Assembly (NCBI GenBank): GCA_003153215.1
Contig: PLXL01000127.1
Location: forward strand, 1-22,991
DNA: 22,991 bases
Direction of reading: 5' to 3'
From: Candidatus Dormiibacterota bacterium
GTDB lineage: Bacteria; Chloroflexota; Dormibacteria; Aeolococcales; Aeolococcaceae
Part shown: one piece after another, positions 1 through 10,470 of the stretch
Numbering within the stretch: the first letter of the stretch is position 1
How the letters are laid out: each line of letters begins with the position of its first letter
Translations under genes and position numbers: made by a program
The notes under the pieces: generated by a model
Databases searched by the model: none
The model's input: the letters and a program-made list of their open reading frames with translations, nothing else
What the model was told of the DNA's origin: nothing

Positions 1-2373
<2,373 letters not shown>

Positions 2374-2463
2374 TGTCACGCGACAAAAAGATGAAACGTA
2401 CCCCTGAACTCGACGGCGACAAGAAAGATGAAACACGCGACAAAAAAGATGAAACGTCGGGCG
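2374..2463 (+). repeat. Left end of element 1 (L1), three sub-repeats
   Basis: This 90-bp end aligns without gaps to the left end of element 2 (19633-19722) at 80 of 90 positions; similarity stops after the shared TCGGGCG. It starts TGTCACGCGACA and contains three direct copies of GCGACAARAAAGATGAAAC, at 2380-2397 (one base short), 2416-2434 and 2437-2455. These are the likely transposase-binding sites. Confidence 0.85.
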
Positions 2464-2535
2464 TGACCTGACGAGGTTGCCAGCGAGTAGGGGGTTTGCG
2501 GTCTGCGGACCGTTCAAGGCGAGGGGTCGGAAGTG

Positions 2536-3086
2536 ATGGCATCCGTCATCGGCCACAGCGAGATCAAGGCGTTCGCCGAGGAGCGGGTCAATCTGCCCCG
2601 CGCCGTGGCGCAGCGGCACCGCGACCAGGTCAACGCCCTGCGGGCGCGCCTCGAGCGGAAGATCGACGCCGATCCCAATTACGGTCTCGTCAAGATGCTT
2701 CACTCTGGGAGCGTCGCCAAGGGGACTGCGCTGAGCGACGTCCATGACCTCGACACGGCCGTCTACGTCAAGGCTGTCGAGGCGCCCTCGACCAGCGACC
2801 GCCAGTTGGTGCCGTGGTTGGCAGATCGCCTCTACGAGGCCTCCACGAACATGGGCCGCGACCAGTTCGTGGAGAACGAGCACTCGGTAACGGTCAAGTT
2901 CAAGGGTAGCGGTCTCGATGTCGACGTGGTGCCGGTCCTATATGAGGGTGACGCCAACGACGTCGGGTATCCGGTGCGCCGGCGAGACGGAAAGCGGGTG
3001 CGGACCAGCATCCCCCTTCACCTGCGCTTCATCCGCGAGCGCAAGGCGAAGTACGGCTCAGGCTTCGCCGAGCTGATCCGGCTGAC
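2536..3086 (+). pseudogene. cdnC: CD-NTase (CBASS cyclic-oligonucleotide synthase), 5' part of split gene
   Basis: The CD-NTase senses phage infection with its HORMA partner and makes a cyclic nucleotide messenger. About 184 residues remain. They include the nucleotidyltransferase signature GS at residues 58-59 (HSGSVAKGTAL), the metal-binding pair D71-L-D73, and a third acidic strand LDVDVVPV (D128/D130). Together with the HORMA and TRIP13-like genes these point to clade C (cdnC). ATG at 2536 was chosen; a GTG lies directly before it, and GAGGGG about 10 bases upstream can serve either. After ELIRLT the frame runs into IS3-derived DNA and stops at 3237 with an unrelated tail, so helical domain residues needed for activity are missing. 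The remainder is at 12050-12523. Confidence 0.88.
3031..3086 (+). repeat. 56-bp direct repeat, left copy (within cdnC)
   Basis: Matches 12050-12105 at 53 of 56 positions. Both copies encode IRERKAKYGS-x-FAELIRLT in the CD-NTase frame. Two of the three differences are synonymous third-position changes and the third is Gly to Ser. This looks like two diverged alleles rather than a fresh target duplication. Confidence 0.9.
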
Positions 3087-3088
3087 TA

Positions 3089-3166
3089 CCGGCCCACAGC
3101 TCCCTCGGGATGCTCACGCCCGTACACTACGAGAACCTCAATCGGGGGTCCGCCGGTGTTGCCTGA
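3089..3166 (+). pseudogene. IS3-family transposase (OrfB) C-terminal remnant
   Basis: From 3095 the frame reads HSSLGMLTPVHYEN and stops at 3164-3166. This is the usual end of IS3-family DDE transposases (His-Ser-x-Leu-Gly-x-Leu-(T/S)-Pro-x-x-Tyr-Glu). Everything upstream, including the catalytic DDE residues, is missing: the remnant abuts the truncated CD-NTase directly. It shows that an IS3-type element took part in breaking the CBASS operon. Confidence 0.75.
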
Positions 3167-3232
3167 CTCTCATTTGGCGGGTCCAGCAGAGGGGGGCCAG
3201 ATCAGACGGACCAGTTCCGGGGGGTCAGGTCA
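3167..3232 (+). mobile_element. Right terminus of the IS3-like remnant
   Basis: The stretch after the transposase stop ends in GGGGGGTCAGGTCA. On the other strand this reads TGACCTGACCCCCC, a typical IS3-family terminal repeat beginning TGA. The matching left end is not seen in the window. The boundary at 3232 is inferred from this terminal motif. Confidence 0.55.
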
Positions 3233-3309
3233 CCTGAGCGCCGCCCGACAGTGGCGACATCACCGCGATCGCCAAGCACATCGCCGGTGGAAAAGCCATA
3301 GCGCAAAGG

Positions 3310-4425
3310 TCAAGGCGTGTCCCCCCCCGGTCCGGTGTCCGGAACCACAATCGTATCATCCGCACACCACTCCACCCTCACCTCGTCGCCCGGGGCCGCC
3401 CCTGAGCGATCGGGTCCCAACGTGACTACCGTGACCGATCTTCCCTCACGCAGGCTAATCTCGTGTCGGCTTATTCCGCCAAGATAAGTAGTCTTCGTCA
3501 GCCGACCGACGAGGCATGTCGGCTGTGATAACGTCCCGTCCACTCGCGCAATCCGCATGCGCTCGGGACGGCATATCATGGCGACCGCATCGCCCGGCGT
3601 CACCCCGTCTACCTGGGCAGACGGCCCGACGGGGTACTCCCACCCGTCACCGGCGACCCAGCGCGCAGCGCCCCGCGCTAGCAGCCTTCCGCGAAAGACG
3701 TTTGACTCACCCATGAAGTCCGCTACAAACAGCGACTTCGGAGACTCGTACAACTCCGAACCCGTCCCCACTTGCTCCAGCCGACCACCGTTCATGATTG
3801 CGATGCGATCGCTCATTGCTAAGGCTTCCGCTTGGTCGTGCGTAACGAACACGACCGTGACGCCGAGCGTCTGATGCAGGCGCCGGACTTCCGCCTGAAG
3901 CTCCTCACGTAGACGCTTGTCCAAAGCCCCGAAGGGTTCGTCCATCAGCAGTATTCGAGGCCCGAACACCAATGCACGCGCCACGGCGACCCGCTGCTGC
4001 TGACCGCCAGAGAGCTCTTGCGGGTGGCGATCGCTGACCTCCTTCAACCGTACGCGATCCAAGGCCTCCACCACCAGCCTCCGCTGTTGCTCCCTTGAAA
4101 CCCCTCGCATCTGGAGCGGGAAGGCGATGTTCTCCGCTGCCGTCATATGCGGGAAGAGCGTGTAGCTCTGGAAGACTACACCGAGATTCCGGCGATGAGC
4201 CGGCACGTTTCGCACGTCCTGGCCGTCTATCTCAATTCGCCCTGCGGACGGCCTGATAAACCCAGCCACCATGCGCAGAATGGTCGTCTTACCGGACCCG
4301 GACGGGCCGAGCAGTGTTACAAACTCGCCTCCCTCGACCTTCAGGTCGCAGCTCTCCACTGCGGCAAAGGTGCCGAAGCGCCGGCCAAGCCCCTGGAGAT
4401 CTAACCTTCCTCCTACCGCAGCCAT
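3310..4425 (-). CDS. ABC importer ATPase, spermidine/putrescine (PotA) type
   Basis: This is the nucleotide-binding subunit that drives uptake through the two permeases encoded just upstream. It has 371 residues. Visible features are Walker A GPSGSGKTT, Q-loop VVFQSYTLFPHMT, signature LSGGQQQRVAVARAL, Walker B ILLMDEPFGALD, the H-loop FVTHDQAEALAMSDR, and a C-terminal TOBE-like regulatory domain from about residue 240. It is the last gene of a minus-strand operon, six bases after the preceding permease stop, with GGGAGG ten bases before the ATG. Length and motifs are those of an intact PotA/FbpC-type ATPase. The transported substrate cannot be read from this subunit; polyamine, iron, thiamine and organophosphonate systems share this family. 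Confidence 0.92.
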   Translation of the reverse strand: MAAVGGRLDLQGLGRRFGTFAAVESCDLKVEGGEFVTLLGPSGSGKTTILRMVAGFIRPSAGRIEIDGQDVRNVPAHRRNLGVVFQSYTLFPHMTAAENIAFPLQMRGVSREQQRRLVVEALDRVRLKEVSDRHPQELSGGQQQRVAVARALVFGPRILLMDEPFGALDKRLREELQAEVRRLHQTLGVTVVFVTHDQAEALAMSDRIAIMNGGRLEQVGTGSELYESPKSLFVADFMGESNVFRGRLLARGAARWVAGDGWEYPVGPSAQVDGVTPGDAVAMICRPERMRIARVDGTLSQPTCLVGRLTKTTYLGGISRHEISLREGRSVTVVTLGPDRSGAAPGDEVRVEWCADDTIVVPDTGPGGDTP

Positions 4426-4431
4426 AACGGC

Positions 4432-5304
4432 TCAACCTCCCTTAACCGCGCTTCTGACGTCTTCGCCAGCCGCGACTTCGCCCTGAGCGACATGGCGCCC
4501 GATGCGTCCGCGCACCAAGACCACCAGTCCGAACAGGGCGACGCTCACGCAGAGCAGCATTGTCGAGACGGCAGCCGCTACTGGGTCCAGCGACTCGCGC
4601 AGCAGGGTGAAGATCTCCACGGGAATCGTGCTGACCCGCGCAGTGGAGAGGTACGTCGCTACCACCACCTCATCCCAGGACGTGAGAAACGCGAATGTCA
4701 TGCTAGCGAGCACCCCTGGGAGGATTATTGGCAACGTAACCCGGCGAAACGTGGCGACGGGTCCCGCCCCCAGGCTCGCAGCCGCAGCTTCCAGGTTCCG
4801 ATCCACAGTTCGCAGACTAGCGCTCACTATGACTACCGGGAAGGGGAGCGCCAGCACCGTGTGCGCCAAGATTAGCCCCGGCACGGTCCCATCCAACCCA
4901 CCGCCGAACCGGATGGGACCGATACTCCACCCCAGGGCCCAGACAAAGAACATTCCCGTTGCCACGACTACGATAGGGACAATGAGTGGGCTGAGAAAGA
5001 GTGCCAACATCGCCCCCTGCCAACGACCGAATCGACCCCTCGCCAGCCCCAGCGCCGCCGCTGTGCCCATCACCGTAGCCAGAATGGCCGTTCCGGCTGC
5101 TGTCTCGAGGCTAATCGGAGCGCGCAGCTGCCATACCGGATCGGTGAACAGCTGCCCATACCACTGAAGACTGAATCCGGCGGGAGGGAAGTCAAGCGTG
5201 CTCGAGCTCGTGAAGCTCATCGGTATCACGGGCCCAATGGGGATCAAGAGGCCAACGATGGTGACAGCCGTCACCATCCGCAAGGAGATCTGACCGAGCC
5301 TCAT
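4432..5304 (-). CDS. ABC importer inner-membrane permease, PotC/PotI type
   Basis: This 290-residue permease has about six membrane helices, the first near residues 7-27. It carries the EAA coupling loop NLEAAAASLGAGPVATFRRVTLPIILPG, which docks onto the ATPase. It pairs with the upstream permease to form the transmembrane channel. The gene starts with ATG seven bases after the neighbour's stop, so co-translation is likely. The substrate is unknown; family resemblance is to spermidine/putrescine transporters. Confidence 0.9.
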   Translation of the reverse strand: MRLGQISLRMVTAVTIVGLLIPIGPVIPMSFTSSSTLDFPPAGFSLQWYGQLFTDPVWQLRAPISLETAAGTAILATVMGTAAALGLARGRFGRWQGAMLALFLSPLIVPIVVVATGMFFVWALGWSIGPIRFGGGLDGTVPGLILAHTVLALPFPVVIVSASLRTVDRNLEAAAASLGAGPVATFRRVTLPIILPGVLASMTFAFLTSWDEVVVATYLSTARVSTIPVEIFTLLRESLDPVAAAVSTMLLCVSVALFGLVVLVRGRIGRHVAQGEVAAGEDVRSAVKGG

Positions 5305-5311
5305 CAGTCGC

Positions 5312-6193
5312 TTACTCGCCCGCGACCGATCCGAAGGCGTCAGACAGTTTCGTGAACCGCGACGCGATCACGAGCACTACAAGCATGAGCCCAAGGAGCA
5401 CCACTGCGATGGCGGACCCATAGCCCCACTCTCCCTCGTTGAAGTACAAGTTGACCAGCTGTCCCATGAAGAGCTGGCTGCCGCTACCGAGTATCGACGG
5501 CACGATGTAGTAACCAATCCCTGATACGAACACGATGAGGCTTCCCGTAAGTACCCCGGGAAGGCTCATGGGGAAGTACACACGTAGCAACGCCCTCACC
5601 GGGTTCGCCCCGAGACTAGAAGCCGCAAGGAGGTACTCCCTGTCGATTCGTCGCATCACGGCATACATGGGAAGCACCATGTAGGGAAGCAGGATACTCA
5701 CCATGCCGATGCTCGTCCCTATGTCGCTGCCGATTAGGGGGAGGGGCTGCTTGATTAGCCCAATGCGCTTGAGGGCTTCGTTGACTGGCCCCACATCCTG
5801 GATAAGCACCTCAATCGCAAAGATGCGCACGAGTAAGCTCACCCCCGCTGGGAACATCACCGCTACCATTAGGATGGAACGCACTCGCGGTGATGCGGAT
5901 ACCATCGTGTAGGCGTAGCAATACCCAATCACCGCGCAGATCAAGGTCACCAATGCTGAGACCTCGAACGTCGTGAAGATGGCGGAGATGTCGGCATGGC
6001 TTGAGAAGAAGCGACTGTAGTTCCCGAACCCTACATTCGGGTTGGTGAAGCTCTGCGCGACCATTTCCCCTAGGGGCCATACGAAGAAGAACACTAGGAG
6101 CGCCCCCCCGGGGAGGACCAGCCACCCCCAAAAGTTCCTTCCCCGGCCGCGACCAAGCGGCCTGGGCCGGGGGAGGGAGACTTTCGTAAGCAA
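5312..6193 (-). CDS. ABC importer inner-membrane permease, PotB/PotH type
   Basis: This 293-residue permease has an arginine-rich cytoplasmic N-terminus followed by the first membrane helix near residues 24-45, about six helices in all. The EAA loop reads LLAASSLGANPVRALLRVYFPMSLPG. The start is TTG, chosen because GGAG lies about eight bases upstream and the reading frame opens just after the binding-protein stop codon. It is the first of two permeases in the usual PotD-B-C-A order of such operons (here D, B, C, A on the minus strand). Confidence 0.9.
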   Translation of the reverse strand: MLTKVSLPRPRPLGRGRGRNFWGWLVLPGGALLVFFFVWPLGEMVAQSFTNPNVGFGNYSRFFSSHADISAIFTTFEVSALVTLICAVIGYCYAYTMVSASPRVRSILMVAVMFPAGVSLLVRIFAIEVLIQDVGPVNEALKRIGLIKQPLPLIGSDIGTSIGMVSILLPYMVLPMYAVMRRIDREYLLAASSLGANPVRALLRVYFPMSLPGVLTGSLIVFVSGIGYYIVPSILGSGSQLFMGQLVNLYFNEGEWGYGSAIAVVLLGLMLVVLVIASRFTKLSDAFGSVAGE

Positions 6194-6206
6194 CGTCTGC
6201 TCCGGG

Positions 6207-7268
6207 CTAGGAGGTCTTCCAGTTCAGGAAGGCATTAGTTAGCGCGTCATTATTCGCTACGACGTACTTGGCGAGCGAAGGACTGCTCTCCACTACGTGG
6301 GGAAGGCTAAAGTGCGATGAGGGTAGCTCATCCGCCACGGACTGAGCCACCGGGGAGGTAGCATTGGTCGGACCCAATCCCGCTCCGCAAGTGGCGGCGG
6401 TGCCGTTGATGTTCTTCTGGAGAACCCACGAAATCAGCTTCATGGTGTTCGCCTCATTTGGATCGCCTTTCGGGATGCCAATGTAGTCGACAACCGCTAT
6501 CTGCTGGTTCCAGGTCAAAGCAACAGGCGACCCCGTCGCGGCGGATGCTTCAATCCGGTTGGCATAGATCTCGGCCATGGCAACCTCGCCCGAGGTGAGC
6601 AACTCCTGGCCCTGCGTCCCCGTTTCATACCACACGATATCCGACTTGATACTGCTCAGCTTGTTGAGCGCACGGGCCACATCGATAGTAGTCAGATCGG
6701 CAGGGGAGACACCATCTGCCATCAAGGCGATGTACAGCAGTGCAGGTACGTCGCTGTCATTGAGAGCCCGCTTCCCGGGAAACTTCTGCACATTGAAGAA
6801 GTCGGCCCAAGACGTGGGCTGAGCCCCGCCGAACTGGTCAGTGCGATACCCCAGCACCCAGGAGTAGATATCCATGCCGACCGCATACGCAGTGTACGTC
6901 CCCGGGTACAGCTGGCCCTTGGGGATCATGGAGTAGTCGAGGGGTGTCAGGTACTTGCTTCCGGACAAGGCAAGCTCGGTGCTTGGATAGACTAGATCGA
7001 CATTATACACATGGGCCTCGGCCTCAGCCTCGATCTGTCCGTCTGTCAGCTGTGCCCCGTGCAGAATGCCGATCCCTGTCGCCTTCGTGAACGTGTCATA
7101 GAACGACGTCTGCTGGCAGTTCCCCCAGTCGCCCGCTGACCACGTCGCGACAACTGACTTCGAGCTTGAACTGCTCGAACTCGCCGTCGTCCCACAGCCA
7201 GCCACGGCCAGGGTGATGGCCATCAACCCCCAGAGTGACCGACGCAAGGTTAGCCGATCCTTAGCCAT
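6207..7268 (-). CDS. Extracellular solute-binding lipoprotein of ABC importer, PotD type
   Basis: This protein captures the substrate outside the membrane and delivers it to the permeases. The N-terminus is a lipoprotein signal: basic MAKDRLTLRR, a hydrophobic stretch, then the lipobox VAGC with the lipidated Cys at residue 25. A serine-rich linker follows. The mature part resembles periplasmic binding proteins of the spermidine/putrescine class. The start at 7268 was preferred over an in-frame ATG at 7292 because it leaves a proper signal peptide and has GGAGG ten bases upstream; the longer start would overlap the IclR stop. The substrate is not evident. The linked PsuG and PfkB genes make a nucleoside-like or amino-sugar-like compound possible. 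Confidence 0.88.
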   Translation of the reverse strand: MAKDRLTLRRSLWGLMAITLAVAGCGTTASSSSSSSKSVVATWSAGDWGNCQQTSFYDTFTKATGIGILHGAQLTDGQIEAEAEAHVYNVDLVYPSTELALSGSKYLTPLDYSMIPKGQLYPGTYTAYAVGMDIYSWVLGYRTDQFGGAQPTSWADFFNVQKFPGKRALNDSDVPALLYIALMADGVSPADLTTIDVARALNKLSSIKSDIVWYETGTQGQELLTSGEVAMAEIYANRIEASAATGSPVALTWNQQIAVVDYIGIPKGDPNEANTMKLISWVLQKNINGTAATCGAGLGPTNATSPVAQSVADELPSSHFSLPHVVESSPSLAKYVVANNDALTNAFLNWKTS

Positions 7269-7284
7269 AACTACACCGCCTCCA

Positions 7285-8262
7285 CTAATCATTGCGTTCT
7301 AATCGTGCCGCGTTGTCCGCCCCAGTTCGCAAACCTGGAGTCGACTTGTCATTGGCGTTGTTCTCTCCGCCCTTCGAGGCGGTTCGGGAACCTCGGCATT
7401 CGGTGCCCACTGACGGTTTGTGATCCGTGTTGGGTGCGCTCACGGTCGGCGGCAGGGCCTTAGGTGAGTTACGACGATCGTCGAGAAGCTGGTTGACCTC
7501 GGCTGCGGTTGCACAGACCTGTGCACTCGCCTCTGAAGCATTGAAGCGCGAGGTGGGTACGACCAGCGACAAGGAGGCAATGGCGTGGCCGTCTGTGTCG
7601 AAGATGGGTGCAGAGGCTGCCGAAATGCCTGCCAGATAGCCGTCGGTCACGATTGCAAAGCCCGATTCCCGGATCTGTCGGAGTCGTGCCGCGTCGGGTA
7701 ATTCCGTACCGGCCAATATGATTTGCTGGATCGCGCGCGGCGCGGCGAAGGCAAGCAGAACGAAGCCTGCCGCTGAGGCGGCTAACGGCAGATGCCTTCC
7801 AATTGGCTGTTGCGCGCGTAACGGCTCCGAGGAGTCGACCTTCTGCACGATCACTGCTCGGTCTCCGTCCAGAACAGCGAGATCAACACTCTCGCGCGTT
7901 CTCCACGCCAACTCCTGCATGTGGGTGCGGAGCACTGCACCGAGATCGACCTGATCAAGCGCTGCAAGCCCGAGGCTCGCAAGCCGCTGAGTGAGCCTGT
8001 AGCGGCCGTCCGGTAGCTGCTTCGCCCACCCCGCATCAACCAGGGTCACTAGCCGCTGATGGGCCGACGCTGGCGCTATGGCTAAGTCTCGTGCTAGGTC
8101 CGAGAGACGAGTGGGTTCGTCGTGCTCAGCCAAAGCCTCCACGAGCCGCAAGCACTTCTCTACTGCTGCGATTCCCCTCGGGTGCGGCGGGGCTTTCTCC
8201 GCACGGGCACTCGTAGCGCTTTCGATGCCTCGCTGATGGCGGGTACGGGTGTCGGGTGTCAT
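7285..8262 (-). CDS. IclR-family transcriptional regulator
   Basis: IclR proteins bind operators with an N-terminal winged helix-turn-helix and sense small molecules with a GAF-like C-terminal domain. Here the wHTH spans roughly residues 32-95 (IAAVEKCLRLVEAL...RLSDLARDLAIAPASAHQRLVTL), and the effector domain about 110-265. The last ~65 residues form a low-complexity tail that is unusual for the family. ATG at 8262 was chosen; the frame is open further upstream, but that part is arginine-rich and reads through the promoter. It is the first gene of the importer operon and is divergent from psuG, so it very likely controls both arms of the catabolic cluster. Confidence 0.87.
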   Translation of the reverse strand: MTPDTRTRHQRGIESATSARAEKAPPHPRGIAAVEKCLRLVEALAEHDEPTRLSDLARDLAIAPASAHQRLVTLVDAGWAKQLPDGRYRLTQRLASLGLAALDQVDLGAVLRTHMQELAWRTRESVDLAVLDGDRAVIVQKVDSSEPLRAQQPIGRHLPLAASAAGFVLLAFAAPRAIQQIILAGTELPDAARLRQIRESGFAIVTDGYLAGISAASAPIFDTDGHAIASLSLVVPTSRFNASEASAQVCATAAEVNQLLDDRRNSPKALPPTVSAPNTDHKPSVGTECRGSRTASKGGENNANDKSTPGLRTGADNAARLERND

Positions 8263-8317
8263 GCGCCTGCCTAAGGGTGATCTTTCCGTCTGACTGAAAA
8301 CACTTCGCTGGTGGCAT

Positions 8318-8346
8318 AAGGTATCATCCGAGCCGAGATGTGTCAA
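8318..8346 (-). promoter_or_regulatory. Predicted sigma70-type promoter for the iclR-importer operon
   Basis: On the minus strand a perfect TTGACA (8346-8341) is followed after 17 bases by TACCTT (8323-8318), which keeps the key T1, A2 and T6 positions of the -10 box. Transcription would start near 8311, giving a leader of about 50 bases before iclR. The promoter lies in the 179-bp gap to the divergent psuG gene, where an IclR operator would be expected. Confidence 0.55.
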
Positions 8347-8441
8347 GCCTTTGGAAACGACCAGGTCGAGCGACGGGTCCCGGCGACGCTCGATGCCACC
8401 CACCCCACCCGGGCTCGTGCGACCGCTCTTCGGAGGACGCG

Positions 8442-9368
8442 ATGCTTGACCGGTTGACGCTTGCTGCCGAGGTGGCCGCCGCCCTGAGCAACGGGCACGC
8501 TGTCGTTGCCGTCGAATCCGCATGGATTACTCACGGGTTCGAATACCCGGAGAACCGCGACATCGCGTTTGCGGCTCAGGCCGCCATCCGCGAACGAGGC
8601 GCTGTACCAGCCATCATCGCAATATGCGATGGACGCATTTGCGTCGGCCTCACCGATACGCAGGTGCAGCAGCTGGCAACCGCAGCGAACGCCTGGAGGA
8701 CGGCACGGCCGACCCTCTCCTTCGCCCTCACGCGGAGCGGTTGGGCATCAACAACCGTTTCGGCAACCTTGATCGCTACTGCCGCCGCCGGCATCCGGGT
8801 CCTCGCCACCGGAGGCATCGGGGGGGTTCATGGGAACCCCCATCGCCAGTCTGCGCTGGCGTCAGAGTCGCTGGATGTATCTGCGGATCTGGACCAGCTC
8901 GCCCGTTCCCCGGTCGCGGTGGTGTGCGCCGGTCCTAAGTCCATACTCGATGTGGCCGCGACGATCGAGGCTCTCGAAAGCCGCGGCGTCCCGGTCGTCA
9001 CAATTGGAGCTCAGAACGTTCCCGGGTACTGGTCTCAAGACAGTGGCATCACTTCACCGGTATCGGTGCCATCAGTACTGGAAGCCGGCCGCATGGCATC
9101 CCTTCAACTCTCCCTTGGCCTCGGGGGGATGCTGATTTGCCGATCCATCCCGCCTAGCGATGCCATACCTAGGGATGATCTCATCCGCAGCATTGCGGCC
9201 GCCATTGAGGCTGCCCAGACCGCCGACGTCCGCGGCGGGGCGGTAACCCCATGGATCTTAGCTCGCCTTGCGGAGGCTACCGACGGTCGTTCAATCAACG
9301 CGACCAAGGCGGCTGTCGTGCATTCCGCGCGGCTCGCAGCCGAACTCGCAACGCTTATCGATGTCTGA
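8442..9368 (+). CDS. Pseudouridine-5'-phosphate glycosidase-like protein (PsuG family)
   Basis: PsuG cleaves the C-C glycosidic bond of pseudouridine 5'-phosphate to uracil and ribose 5-phosphate. The protein has 308 residues, close to E. coli PsuG. Family motifs are clear: ESAWITHG (E25), TTVSAT (104-109), ATGGIGGVH (H130), DVSADL (D149) and CAGPKSILD, with the Schiff-base lysine K166. The stretch before TTVSAT, where the family normally has a Lys-x-Ser-x-Arg-Asp motif (E. coli K93), reads TARPTLSFALTRSG and lacks that lysine. There is also an insertion of about seven residues after H130. Substrate preference may therefore differ. ATG 8442 follows GGAGG at 8431-8435. The stop overlaps the next start, so it is coupled to the kinase gene. 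Confidence 0.88.
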   Translation: MLDRLTLAAEVAAALSNGHAVVAVESAWITHGFEYPENRDIAFAAQAAIRERGAVPAIIAICDGRICVGLTDTQVQQLATAANAWRTARPTLSFALTRSGWASTTVSATLIATAAAGIRVLATGGIGGVHGNPHRQSALASESLDVSADLDQLARSPVAVVCAGPKSILDVAATIEALESRGVPVVTIGAQNVPGYWSQDSGITSPVSVPSVLEAGRMASLQLSLGLGGMLICRSIPPSDAIPRDDLIRSIAAAIEAAQTADVRGGAVTPWILARLAEATDGRSINATKAAVVHSARLAAELATLIDV

Positions 9369-10290
9369 AGCTGCCGGAATGAGGATTGCAGTCTTCACTC
9401 CATTACCCTGCCTCGATCGATACGTAAGTGTCTCCGCTCAGCCTTGCGCTGGCGCCAAGGTACTTGGTCGCTGGGCAGGCGAATGGTGTGGTGGTGTTGC
9501 GGGCAACTTTGCGGTGGCCATGGCGCACCTCGGAGCATCGGTGCACACGTTTGGCTGGGCCGGCGACGACAGCTCAAGCAGACGCTGCGTGGCAGCTCTA
9601 GCCGCTGCTAACGTCAACGTTGACATGATCAGCACCCGCGCGGACGTCGGTGTAAACAGAACCGTGATTCTGGTCGATCCGGCGGGTGAACGGAGTGTAA
9701 TCGTCTTTCCTGCGGACCGGCCCTCACTGCCCGATGAAACGTGGCAATCTGCCCTCGCCCGGCTCAGACCGAACCTTTGTTACTTCGCATCCTGGGACGC
9801 GGTCGCCAAAGAACTCGCACCGACAGTCAAGGCCGCGGGTGGATTGGTCGCCACAACGCTCGAATCGACCGCGCTCGAGACCAGCTCACCCGAGCATGTC
9901 CGTCTTCCCTCAGTCGACATTCTCTTCCTCAGCCGCGAGGCTGCAACGCTGCTGGGGTGGAGTACGTCTTCCCCGGCTGCGGTCCCCGCTGGTTGGCGTC
10001 AGGGTCCGCCCGTGGTCGTCGTGACGCTTGGCTCGGCTGGCGCCTGGTACCACATGCCCCTAGAAGGGCAGAGCACTTATGCCCCTGTCTATCACATTAA
10101 CCCTAAAGACACGACTGGCGCGGGTGATAGCTTTGCTGCTGCCTTCTGTTTCTACTGGCTGCACGGCGAGCGAAACGAAGCACTACTGGCTCGCGCCAAC
10201 GCCAGTGGCGCGCTGGCCGCATTGGCACTCGGCCCTCGCTCTGGCCTCCCTACGAGGCATGCGATCGAAGACATGGTGGCGAACCAATGA
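9361..10290 (+). CDS. PfkB-family carbohydrate/nucleoside kinase
   Basis: A ribokinase-fold kinase of about 309 residues. The C-terminal PfkB signature DTTGAGDSFAAAF contains the anion hole and the catalytic Asp of GAGD. The N-terminal substrate region includes GGVAGNFAVAMAHLGA, and VVVTLGSAGAW precedes the signature. Next to a PsuG homologue the natural guess is a pseudouridine kinase (PsuK) role, phosphorylating the imported nucleoside before C-glycoside cleavage; a sugar-kinase role is the alternative. ATG 9361 overlaps the psuG stop by eight bases, implying translational coupling. A second in-frame ATG at 9379 (MRIAVFTP) is also possible. Confidence 0.87.
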   Translation: MSEAAGMRIAVFTPLPCLDRYVSVSAQPCAGAKVLGRWAGEWCGGVAGNFAVAMAHLGASVHTFGWAGDDSSSRRCVAALAAANVNVDMISTRADVGVNRTVILVDPAGERSVIVFPADRPSLPDETWQSALARLRPNLCYFASWDAVAKELAPTVKAAGGLVATTLESTALETSSPEHVRLPSVDILFLSREAATLLGWSTSSPAAVPAGWRQGPPVVVVTLGSAGAWYHMPLEGQSTYAPVYHINPKDTTGAGDSFAAAFCFYWLHGERNEALLARANASGALAALALGPRSGLPTRHAIEDMVANQ

Positions 10291-10442
10291 CTGGCCCGCC
10301 ATCCGGGAATGTCCGATACGCTAGGAGGCCCGTAGAGCGCAGAGCGGGCAAACCACCGCGAAGGCCTCGACGCATGTATTCCATCTGCTGCGTCTCGCTG
10401 TGGGACGTGGACCCACTTGCCGACGGTAGGGGTTGGCGATGA
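10287..10442 (+). CDS. Small ORF (51 aa) between kinase and dehydrogenase, doubtful
   Basis: ATG 10287 overlaps the kinase stop in an ATGA arrangement and the frame stays open for 51 codons, ending 28 bases before the dehydrogenase start. The translation is arginine-rich at first (MTGPPSGNVRYARRPVERR) and then contains ICCVSLWDVDPL. It resembles nothing I know. The overlap favours a real coupled start, but chance is just as plausible in GC-rich DNA. Otherwise the 180-bp gap 10291-10470 holds only the GGAGG of the next gene. Confidence 0.2.
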   Translation: MTGPPSGNVRYARRPVERRAGKPPRRPRRMYSICCVSLWDVDPLADGRGWR

Positions 10443-10470
10443 TCGCAACGACGATTTGGAGGCTGCCATA

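Noticed and set aside
3233..3309. Possible gene remnant (reads DSGDITAIAKHIAGGKAIAQ) between the IS3 end and the importer ATPase
   Set aside because: The stretch looks protein-like, but is too short and not recognised; no start or conserved motif supports a call.
9734..9745. GATGAAAC resembling the transposon sub-repeat inside the kinase gene
   Set aside because: Only a short match without the GCGACAA part; coding sequence explains it.
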